A stretch of 7,341 nucleotides of DNA from JAAYYF01 sp040255585 (GTDB lineage Bacteria > Deinococcota > Deinococci > Deinococcales > Trueperaceae): contig JBDZVI010000116.1 of NCBI GenBank assembly GCA_040255585.1, positions 1 through 7,341 on the forward strand. The letters run 5' to 3'. The notes beneath the pieces are model-generated. The model worked only from the letters and a program-made list of their open reading frames with translations. It was not told the origin of the DNA and did not search any database. The translations under genes were made by a program, and so were the position numbers. This document shows positions 1 through 5,070 of the stretch, one piece after another; within the stretch, counting starts at the first letter, position 1; every line of letters starts with the position of its first letter.

Positions 1-271
1 GCGCGGCGACGCCGCCAGCACGTTCGGTCTCCTCGACGCCCGCGTCGCGGACCGATGGCAGGTCGCGCTGAGTAGCGTGATGGTCGAGCAGCGCAACACG
101 ACCAGCGCGTCGTTCAACACCACCACGACCGACTACTCGCTGTGGTCCGTCGTGAAGGTCGTGGTGCCCGACGACATCATCCCAGGCCCCTACAGGCTGC
201 GTGCCACGTTGCAGGCGCGCGGCGGCAAGAGCGTCCCGTTGGCCGCGACGCTGGACGTGCAGCCCAAGTAG
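1..271 (+). CDS. C-terminal end of an unidentified, probably extracytoplasmic protein (5' partial)
   Basis: The reading frame is open from base 2 and ends at the TAG at 269-271, so the last 89 residues are visible and the start lies left of the window. The in-frame GTG at 77 lies inside this open frame and need not be a start. The segment has a Thr/Asn-rich stretch (NTTSASFNTTTT), then alternating hydrophobic residues (SLWSVVKVVVP), then PGPYRLRATL and a final strand ending in LDVQPK. That pattern resembles the last strands of an Ig-like or fibronectin-like beta-sandwich, as in secreted or lipid-anchored bacterial proteins. This is fold-level inference only. No family motif or catalytic residue is visible, and the N-terminus, with any signal peptide, is missing. 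It converges on the DUF4864-like gene with 9 bases between the stops. Confidence 0.6.
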   Translation, partial: RGDAASTFGLLDARVADRWQVALSSVMVEQRNTTSASFNTTTTDYSLWSVVKVVVPDDIIPGPYRLRATLQARGGKSVPLAATLDVQPK

Positions 272-280
272 CGCGCAAGG

Positions 281-676
281 CTACAGGTCGATGCCCTCGC
301 GGGCCACGCCGCTGAGGCACCATGTGCCGGCGCGGTCGCCGAAACGCGCCTTCGCCACGGCTACGACGTAGGCCACCGTGCCGGTTTCCGTCTCGATCAC
401 CAGCGTCGCCCTGACGCTGTCGCCCAGTTGCTGGATGTCGGTCAGGCGGGCGCCGCTCCCGTAGGCGAGGGGCGCGAAGCGGTCGTTAGTGAAAGCACGC
501 GCGAAGTGGGCCTCGCCACCGAGGGCTCCACGCATGCGGTCGGACGCGCGCGCGTAGAAGCTGGCTGCGGCCGTCATGCCCCCGCCCACCGCCGCCACCA
601 GCTCTGCTAGCAACGCCGTGGCGCCGTCGGACACGGTGCCGGCGGCGGGTGCGGCGGCGCCCGTCTCGCCTGTCAC
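281..676 (-). CDS. Small DUF4864-like (NTF2-like fold) protein of unknown function
   Basis: With the GTG at 676 as start the product has 131 residues. I see an N-terminal helix-like stretch (ATALLAELVAAVGG, about residues 19-32), then YARASDRMRGALG (41-53) with aromatic and hydrophobic residues at HFARAF (57-62) and FAPLAYG (67-73). A run of beta strands follows, ending in TWCLSGVARE (118-127). This order resembles DUF4864 proteins, which end in a strand with Trp and a short tail; their function is unknown. The frame stays open upstream to a GTG at 760, but that overlaps gabD by 61 bases and adds a low-complexity sequence. The GTG at 676 lies 23 bases after the gabD stop and has a GGGAG just upstream, though only 2 bases away. 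GTG 634 is the main alternative. ATG 577 would cut off the first helix. It is probably cotranscribed with gabD. There is no signal peptide. Confidence 0.6.
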   Translation of the reverse strand: MTGETGAAAPAAGTVSDGATALLAELVAAVGGGMTAAASFYARASDRMRGALGGEAHFARAFTNDRFAPLAYGSGARLTDIQQLGDSVRATLVIETETGTVAYVVAVAKARFGDRAGTWCLSGVAREGIDL

Positions 677-699
677 CGCTCCCGAGGCGCAACGGCCAC

Positions 700-2139
700 T
701 CAAGCCCGCCCGAGCCCCATGGCCACGTACTTGACGCTCAGGTACTCCTGGATGCCCCACGGCCCGCCTTCGCGGCCGATGCCGGACTGCTTGACCCCGC
801 CGAACGGCGCGTACGGCGCAGAGGGAACGCCGTCGTTGACGCCGACGATGCCGTACTCCAGCGCCTCCGAGACGCGGAAGGCGCGCCCGAGGTCACGCGT
901 GTACAGGTACGCGGCCAGACCGAAAGGCGTGTCGTTGGCGAGCCTGACGGCCTCCTCTTCGGTATCGAACGCCGCGATGGGCGCCACCGGTCCGAACGTC
1001 TCCTCGCGCATCAGCAGGGCGTCGTGCCGAACACCCGCTAGCACCGTCGGGGCGTAATAGAGCCCGTCGAGCCGCTTGCCGCCGGTCACGACCCTGGCGC
1101 CGGCCCCGACCGCCTCCGCGACATGACGTTCGACCTTGGCGACGGCCTGGGCGTCGACGAGCGGACCTATGTCCGTACCAGGATCGAGCGGATCGCCGAC
1201 CACGAGGCGCGCGGCCTCGGCCGCGTAGCGTTCGGTGAACTCCTCGACGATCGAAGAGTGGACGTAGATGCGGTTCGCGCACACGCACGTCTGGCCGGCG
1301 TTGCGGAACTTGCTCGCCATCACCTGCGGCACGGCGTTGGCAAGGTCGGCGTCGGGGAAGACGATGAACGGGGCGTGACCACCGAGTTCGAGGGAGATCC
1401 GTTTCACGGTGGCGGCCGCCTGGGCGTACAGTACGCGCCCGACCTCGGTCGAGCCGGTGAACGTCAGCTTGCGGATGCGCGGGTCCTGGATGAGCACGGT
1501 GGATAGTGGCGCGGGGTCGGAGGTGGGCAACACCTGGAGCGTGCCGGCCGGCCCTCCGGCTTCCAGCCACAGGTCGGCCAGCAACAGCGCCGAGACGGGC
1601 GACTGTTCGGCCGGCTTGAGCACGAACGAGCACCCCGCCGCGAGCGCGGGCGCGGCCTTGCGCGTCACCATCGCGAGCGGGAAGTTCCACGGCGTGATCG
1701 CGAAGGCCGGACCGACGGGCTGCGGGACGGCGAGCAGCCGCTTGCTCGGGTCCTGGGCCGGGAAGAGGTCGCCGTAGACGCGCTTGGCCTCCTCCGCGTA
1801 CCACCTGACGAAGCCGGCGGCGTACTTGACCTCGCCGCGGGACTCCTTGAGGGGTTTGCCCATCTCGCGCGTCATCGTCGTGGCCAAGACCTCGGTGTTC
1901 TCGATGATCAGGTCGTGCCAGCGGGCGAGCGTGTCAGAGCGCTCGAACGCGCTCGTGGCCCGCCACCTCTCGAACGCCGACCATGCGATATCGGCGGCCC
2001 TGTGCGCCTCGTCGGGGCCGCAGTCGGCGACGCCAGCGAGGACCTTGCCCGATGCAGGCTCTACGACCTCGAAGGTTCGCGCCGCGGCGTGCCACGCGTC
2101 GGTGAGGTAGTTGGCGGAGACGTCGGCGAGCGTCTTCAT
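700..2139 (-). CDS. gabD: NAD(P)-dependent succinate-semialdehyde dehydrogenase (aldehyde dehydrogenase family)
   Basis: This 479-residue cytoplasmic enzyme is full length for the GabD-type branch of the aldehyde dehydrogenases. It is expected to oxidise succinate semialdehyde to succinate, the last step of the GABA shunt. Family signatures seen: PWNFP (150-154, oxyanion-hole Asn152), LKPAEQSP (174-181, cofactor-binding Lys175), TFTGSTEVG (226-234), LELGG with general base Glu251, GQTCVC with nucleophile Cys285, and EETFGP with cofactor-binding Glu380. PFGGVKQSG near the C-terminus is typical of SSADH. The Cys-Val-Cys pair (285/287) matches the cysteines that form a regulatory disulfide in human SSADH. 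The substrate is inferred; other semialdehydes are possible, and no GABA transaminase is in view. The ATG at 2139 has no Shine-Dalgarno sequence; it overlaps the stop of a possible 14-codon leader ORF as ATGA, which suggests coupled translation. A DUF4864-like gene follows 23 bases downstream. Confidence 0.9.
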   Translation of the reverse strand: MKTLADVSANYLTDAWHAAARTFEVVEPASGKVLAGVADCGPDEAHRAADIAWSAFERWRATSAFERSDTLARWHDLIIENTEVLATTMTREMGKPLKESRGEVKYAAGFVRWYAEEAKRVYGDLFPAQDPSKRLLAVPQPVGPAFAITPWNFPLAMVTRKAAPALAAGCSFVLKPAEQSPVSALLLADLWLEAGGPAGTLQVLPTSDPAPLSTVLIQDPRIRKLTFTGSTEVGRVLYAQAAATVKRISLELGGHAPFIVFPDADLANAVPQVMASKFRNAGQTCVCANRIYVHSSIVEEFTERYAAEAARLVVGDPLDPGTDIGPLVDAQAVAKVERHVAEAVGAGARVVTGGKRLDGLYYAPTVLAGVRHDALLMREETFGPVAPIAAFDTEEEAVRLANDTPFGLAAYLYTRDLGRAFRVSEALEYGIVGVNDGVPSAPYAPFGGVKQSGIGREGGPWGIQEYLSVKYVAMGLGRA

Positions 2140-2180
2140 GCCGCCGGTCGGCTTTCGAGGTGGAGGTGGCTTGGTCCCAT
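2136..2180 (-). CDS. Possible 14-codon leader peptide upstream of gabD
   Basis: ATG at 2180 opens a 14-codon frame reading MGPSHLHLESRPAA and ends in the TGA at 2138-2136. Its stop overlaps the gabD start as ATGA. The ATG lies 6 bases after a TACACT box (2192-2187), the spacing expected for a leaderless transcript whose first base is the A of ATG. gabD itself has no recognisable ribosome-binding site, so ribosomes ending here could restart on gabD. There is no run of a single amino acid that would suggest attenuation, although two His and two Ser codons are present. The frame and overlap are seen directly; expression is inference. The ATG could instead be a chance occurrence inside a 5' untranslated region. 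Confidence 0.35.
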   Translation of the reverse strand: MGPSHLHLESRPAA

Positions 2181-2186
2181 GCTGCG

Positions 2187-2192
2187 AGTGTA
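2187..2192 (-). promoter_or_regulatory. Candidate -10 box (TACACT) for gabD
   Basis: TACACT on the minus strand matches the bacterial -10 consensus at four of six positions, including the key TA...T. It sits 6 bases before the ATG at 2180 and 47 before gabD. No convincing -35 hexamer lies 16-18 bases upstream; the best window reads GCTCCA. The position fits a leaderless promoter, as common in Deinococcus and Actinobacteria. Confidence 0.35.
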
Positions 2193-2234
2193 GCCCCGGC
2201 GGGTCGCGTGGAGCGGACCCGGCGCGGCTACGGC

Positions 2235-2270
2235 CGAGGAAAACGTTCCGTCGCCCGGCCTATGGCCCGG
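2235..2270 (-). terminator. Two adjacent inverted repeats after lysA; possible terminator or operator
   Basis: Read along the minus strand from the lysA stop at 2288, the first hairpin lies at 2270-2254 (GGCC-ATA-GGCC core, two more outer pairs across a G-G mismatch). The second lies at 2253-2235 (CGA-C-GGAA, loop CGTT, TTCC-TCG: 7 pairs with one bulged C). A TTTT run falls within the second hairpin, but no T-tract follows either stem, so this is not a classical Rho-independent terminator. Its place between lysA and the gabD promoter would also suit an operator. Confidence 0.25.
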
Positions 2271-2287
2271 TTGGTTGGCTCGAACGC

Positions 2288-3451
2288 TCAGGCTTCCTCT
2301 TCGAGGCGCCAGAGGTCCTCTGGGCGTTCCCGCCTGCGCACGAGACGGGCCTCGCCCCCGCGCACGACGACCTCGGCGGGGCGCAGGCTCCCGGCGTAGT
2401 TGGAGGCCATGGCGAAGCCGTAGGCGCCCGCCGTCCCGACCGCCAACAGGTCGCCCGCTCGCAGCGCCGGCAACTCGACGTCCTGGCCCAACCGGTCGGC
2501 GTTCTCGCAGAGCGGCCCGTCGACGTCCGTCGGCAGCCGCGGCGCGGCTCCACCCTGGCCCTCTACGACCCTGATGGGGTGCCTGGCGCCGTACAACGCG
2601 GGCCGCAGCAGATCGGCCATGCCGCCGTCCGCTATCACGTGCCGCCGCTCGCTCTCCTTGACGTGCAGCACGCGCGTGAGCAGCGTGCCGGCGTCGGCGA
2701 CCACGAAGCGGCCAGGCTCGAGCAGCACGCGCTTGCCGGTGCGGTGCACGAACCGTTCGTACGCGGCCGCGAAGCCGGCCAGCGGCGGGCGCGGCACGGC
2801 GAGGCCGCCGCCGAAGTCGACGAGGTCGGCCTCGGGGAACTCGGCGTACAGGGGCTCGAGGCTGGACACCACCATCTCGGCCACCGTCTCGTCGTCCAGC
2901 ATCGAGCCGGCGTGGATGTGGAAGCCGGCGAGCCTGCCCGTCGCGGCGACCTCGCGGGCGAGGAACCGCGCCGCCTCGACCGGCTCGCCGAACTTCGAGG
3001 TCGCCGCCGCGGTGGCCAGGTGCTCGTGCGTGTGCGGGTCGAAACCCGGGTTGACGCGTACCAGGAAGCGCACGCGTGGGGCGCCGACCTCGCTCCACAC
3101 CCGCCAGGCGCCGACGGAGTCGAGGCTGACCAGGCCCACTCCGGCCTCGGCCGCCCTACGGGCGAGCGCCGCAGTGTGGCCGGGACCGCCGAGGATGATG
3201 CGGGCCGGTTCGAAGCCGGCTCGCAGCGCGCGTTCCAGCTCGCCCTCGGTCAGGGCCTCCGCGCCGACGCCAAGGGAGACGAGGTGTCGCAGCAGCGCGC
3301 CGTTGCCGTTGGCCTTCACGGCGTACCTGAGGTCTGCGAACGGGAAAGCGGCCTTCAGGCGGGCGACCTGTTCTGCCACAACATCCAGATCGTAGACGTA
3401 GGTCGGGGTGCCGAAGCGTCCTGCTATGAGGCTCAACAAGGCGTCCGTCAT
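2288..3451 (-). CDS. lysA: Diaminopimelate decarboxylase (fold-III PLP enzyme)
   Basis: This 387-residue cytoplasmic enzyme should convert meso-2,6-diaminopimelate to L-lysine and CO2, the last step of the DAP lysine pathway. An N-terminal alanine-racemase-type barrel carries YAVKANGN with PLP Schiff-base Lys46, HIHAGS (178-183), and the phosphate-binding loop DFGGG (212-216). EPGR (245-248) is the usual family motif. The C-terminal beta domain has GPLCENAD with Cys315, contributed across the dimer interface, and AGAYGFAMASNY (341-352), a strong DAP decarboxylase signature. Deviations: CENAD replaces the common CESGD, GGGLA replaces GGGLG, and the protein is shorter than the roughly 420-residue E. 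coli enzyme. A related amino-acid decarboxylase is a weaker alternative. The start is the ATG at 3451, with no Shine-Dalgarno sequence. A TAGGCT box 10 bases upstream suggests a leaderless or nearly leaderless message. It is divergent from the 196-residue membrane protein. Confidence 0.88.
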   Translation of the reverse strand: MTDALLSLIAGRFGTPTYVYDLDVVAEQVARLKAAFPFADLRYAVKANGNGALLRHLVSLGVGAEALTEGELERALRAGFEPARIILGGPGHTAALARRAAEAGVGLVSLDSVGAWRVWSEVGAPRVRFLVRVNPGFDPHTHEHLATAAATSKFGEPVEAARFLAREVAATGRLAGFHIHAGSMLDDETVAEMVVSSLEPLYAEFPEADLVDFGGGLAVPRPPLAGFAAAYERFVHRTGKRVLLEPGRFVVADAGTLLTRVLHVKESERRHVIADGGMADLLRPALYGARHPIRVVEGQGGAAPRLPTDVDGPLCENADRLGQDVELPALRAGDLLAVGTAGAYGFAMASNYAGSLRPAEVVVRGGEARLVRRRERPEDLWRLEEEA

Positions 3452-3525
3452 CGGTTGCGCGAGCCTAGCACGGCCCTTGGGAGCCGAAGCGCGGGGTCGG
3501 GGGATCCGCCGGTTATGCTACCGGC
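3452..3525. promoter_or_regulatory. Divergent 74-base promoter region between lysA and the membrane-protein gene
   Basis: Both flanking genes start outward from this spacer, and neither has a Shine-Dalgarno sequence. On the plus strand TATGCT (3514-3519) stands 6 bases before the ATG at 3526. On the minus strand TAGGCT (3467-3462) stands 10 bases before the lysA ATG at 3451. Each fits the TANNNT form of a -10 box. I found no convincing -35 hexamer for either. The two -10 boxes are about 46 bases apart, so opposing RNA polymerases could interfere. The transcription starts are inferred. Confidence 0.4.
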
Positions 3526-4116
3526 ATGAACCGACAGCTGCGCAGGGCGCAGGCGAAGCTCGACGATAAGGCGGCAAAGGAGAAGGACAGGAAGCGCCAG
3601 GAGCGCCGCGCGCGGCTCGCCGCGCTGAGGGCGCAGCGGGGCGCTAGGTCCTCCAAGAGCGGGGCCAAGGCCGGCTCGAAGGCCGGCGACGCCGCGCCCG
3701 ACCTGAAGACCGTGAACGTCAAGTCGTTGACCCCCGAGCAGCGCAAGCGCCTGCCCGGGCGCTTCTCCGGCGCGCTCATGATCGCCACCGTCTTCTTCAT
3801 CGTCCTGCAAGCTGCCGTGCCTCCTACGGAGAGCACCATCGGCACCAGCCTCACGGGCGCCGGCTTCTACCTCCTCTTCGGGTACTTCTCCGTCCTGTTC
3901 CAACTCAGGCAGGGTCGCGACAACGCCCTGACGTTCACGCTCATCACGGGCCTCGCCCTCACCCTTGGCATGCTCGCCACCCGGCTCTTCGGGCCGAACG
4001 CGGGCTTCGACCTCAACTTCCTACTGCTCGTCGGTGTCGGAGCCGTCGGTGTCGTGGCGGGGGCCTACCTCGGCCGCCTCGTTTTCTACGCCGCGCCTCC
4101 CGCGCCACGCCGCTGA
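3526..4116 (+). CDS. Unknown membrane protein: basic cytoplasmic tail plus four predicted membrane segments
   Basis: I do not recognise the family of this 196-residue protein. Residues 1-75 are hydrophilic and very basic: 24 Lys/Arg against 8 Asp/Glu. They begin MNRQLRRAQAKLDDK and are Ala/Lys/Arg/Glu-rich through about residue 40, so probably helical or coiled coil, followed by an Ala/Gly/Ser/Lys-rich linker (about 42-57). Four hydrophobic segments follow, at about 81-99, 109-128, 134-154 and 162-189, with a short tail ending PPAPRR. By the positive-inside rule the basic tail is cytoplasmic, and four passes would put both ends inside. There is no signal peptide or catalytic motif. A role in binding nucleic acid, ribosomes or acidic lipid through the tail is possible but unsupported. 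The start at ATG 3526 is set by the TATGCT box 6 bases upstream. mtnN follows 16 bases after the stop, so the two are probably cotranscribed. Confidence 0.8.
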   Translation: MNRQLRRAQAKLDDKAAKEKDRKRQERRARLAALRAQRGARSSKSGAKAGSKAGDAAPDLKTVNVKSLTPEQRKRLPGRFSGALMIATVFFIVLQAAVPPTESTIGTSLTGAGFYLLFGYFSVLFQLRQGRDNALTFTLITGLALTLGMLATRLFGPNAGFDLNFLLLVGVGAVGVVAGAYLGRLVFYAAPPAPRR

Positions 4117-4132
4117 CCAGGGCCGCGCGCCC

Positions 4133-4861
4133 GTGGGAACCGATCAGAAGCATCGGCAGGTGGCCGTCATCGGCGCCATGCCGGAGGAGGTCGAGCGGCT
4201 TCGCGCCGGCCTCGTGGGCGCCGTGTCGGTCCGGTCCGGTCCGTTCGCTTGGGAGGACGGTTCCCTCGAAGGGGTTCCGGTGCTCCTCGCCGAGTGCGGC
4301 GTCGGCAAGGTCAACGCTGCCGCCCTCACGCAGGCGCTGTTGACCGCGGGGGCGGGGAGCGTCGTGTTCACGGGGGTGGCCGGCGCGGTCGCCGGCGCGC
4401 TCGAGATCGGCGATGTGGTCGTGAGTTCGGATGCCGTTCAACACGACGTCGACGTGACAGGTCTCGGCTACGAGCTCGGCGAGGTGCCCGGGGTTGGCAA
4501 GGCCTGGGCGGCCGATCCTGTCCTACGCTCGGCCGCGCTCGCCGCCGCGAGCGAGCTGGCGGGCGTGAGGGTCGTGGAGGGCCGGGTGGCCTCCGGCGAC
4601 ACGTTCGTCTCGGACCCGGCGCGGGTGCTGCACCTGCGGCAGACCTTCGGGGCGGCCTGCGCGGAGATGGAAGGCGCCGCCGTCGCCCAGATCTGCGCAC
4701 GCTGGCTGGTGCCGTTCGTCATCGTCCGCAGCATCTCCGACACGGCCGATCATTCGGCGAGCGTCGACTTCAGGACTTTCACGATCGCCGCGGCGGAGCG
4801 CGCCGAGAGCGTGGTCCGCGGTTTACTGCGGCGGTTGGCTGCGAACGGTCCTACCGCCTGA
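4133..4861 (+). CDS. mtnN: 5'-methylthioadenosine/S-adenosylhomocysteine nucleosidase
   Basis: This 242-residue cytoplasmic enzyme cleaves methylthioadenosine and S-adenosylhomocysteine to adenine plus the thioribose sugars, relieving product inhibition and feeding methionine salvage. Motifs match the MTAN family. VIGAMPEEVE (12-21) carries Glu19, equivalent to E. coli Glu12. CGVGKVNAA (55-63) and a purine-nucleoside-phosphorylase-type TGVAG (80-84) follow. HDVDVTGLGYELGEVPG (104-120) is typical. SGDTF (154-158) supplies the adenine-stacking Phe158, EMEGAAVA (178-185) the ribose-binding Glu180, and SISDTAD (200-206) the catalytic Asp203. Futalosine hydrolase (MqnB) is a related alternative, but these motifs favour MTAN. 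The frame is open far upstream into the preceding gene. I chose GTG 4133 because it lies 16 bases after that gene's stop and gives close to the usual length (about 230). GTG 4160, directly before VIGAM, is possible. No clear Shine-Dalgarno sequence is present, only CAGGG about 10 bases upstream. Confidence 0.88.
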   Translation: MGTDQKHRQVAVIGAMPEEVERLRAGLVGAVSVRSGPFAWEDGSLEGVPVLLAECGVGKVNAAALTQALLTAGAGSVVFTGVAGAVAGALEIGDVVVSSDAVQHDVDVTGLGYELGEVPGVGKAWAADPVLRSAALAAASELAGVRVVEGRVASGDTFVSDPARVLHLRQTFGAACAEMEGAAVAQICARWLVPFVIVRSISDTADHSASVDFRTFTIAAAERAESVVRGLLRRLAANGPTA

Positions 4862-4942
4862 CAGCGGCAGGGCGTGTAGCGGTGAAACGTTTAACCAGAA
4901 CACGAAAATAGAGCCGTCCATGGCGTAACATGACGTCACTGT

Positions 4943-4966
4943 GGCGCCGGCCGAAGGGGCCGGGCC
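4943..4966 (+). other. Strong GC-rich hairpin in the mtnN-aceE spacer
   Basis: CCGGCC (4947-4952) pairs with GGCCGG (4958-4963) around a 5-base loop (GAAGG). Three further pairs (4943-4945 with 4964-4966) stack below a single bulged G, giving 9 G-C pairs. An AAAG follows, not a T-tract, so it is unlikely to be a simple Rho-independent terminator for mtnN. If the aceE transcript starts upstream, it would form in its leader. Confidence 0.4.
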
Positions 4967-5003
4967 AAAGCGTGACGCGCGTGGTGTCCGCCTCCTGCGA
5001 GGC

Positions 5004-5016
5004 CGACCTCGGGTCG
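5004..5016 (+). other. Small hairpin upstream of aceE
   Basis: CGACC (5004-5008) and GGTCG (5012-5016) form a perfect 5-pair stem with a 3-base loop, about 43 bases before the aceE ribosome-binding site. It could be part of a structured leader with the hairpin at 4943-4966, or chance in GC-rich DNA. Confidence 0.25.
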
Positions 5017-5070
5017 AAAGCGACGCCGATGACGCCGCCAAGCGATGGCGCGCACGAGAAGGTGAGAGAC

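Larger units (their letters stand above)
4862..5070 (+). promoter_or_regulatory. aceE upstream region: palindromes, GC hairpin, candidate promoter and ribosome-binding site
   Basis: This 209-base spacer holds, in order: an AT-richer patch (about 4883-4910) with the palindrome AAACGTTT (4885-4892); weak promoter-like hexamers GTGAAA (4882-4887) and GAAAAT (4904-4909), 16 bases apart, each matching the consensus at four of six positions; a minimal ORF ATG GCG TAA (4920-4928); the palindrome TGACGTCA (4931-4938); a strong hairpin at 4943-4966; a smaller hairpin at 5004-5016; and AAGGTGA (5059-5065), a good Shine-Dalgarno match ending 5 bases before the aceE ATG. The change from GC-rich coding sequence to this mix suggests aceE has its own promoter. 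Promoter and operator roles are inferred. Confidence 0.4.

Noticed and set aside
269..283. TAGC...GCTA inverted repeat containing both convergent stop codons, as a bidirectional terminator
   Set aside because: The stem is only 4 pairs with a 7-base loop and no T-tract on either strand. It arises mainly because both genes end in TAG.
677..760. Upstream extension of the DUF4864-like gene to GTG 760
   Set aside because: It would overlap gabD by 61 bases and add residues that only read gabD out of frame. GTG 676, just after the gabD stop, is more plausible.
893..1804. Minus-strand frame of 303 codons inside gabD
   Set aside because: It is the +1-type shadow of gabD in GC-rich sequence: Arg/Gly-rich with no motifs, while the gabD frame carries every active-site residue.
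2136..3098. Minus-strand frame of 320 codons overlapping lysA and ending at gabD
   Set aside because: It is an out-of-frame reading of lysA, dominated by Arg, Gly and Pro. Only its last 14 codons, from ATG 2180, are kept as a possible leader peptide.
2111..3529. Plus-strand open frame of 472 codons opposite lysA
   Set aside because: It is antisense to lysA, which has clear enzyme motifs. The translation is low complexity, rich in Arg, Gly, Ala and Val, and it crosses the divergent promoter region.
3965..4132. Longer mtnN form starting inside the membrane-protein gene
   Set aside because: The extra 56 residues are Ser/Thr/Pro/Arg-rich out-of-frame sequence. MTAN proteins start a few residues before the VIGAM motif, which fits GTG 4133.
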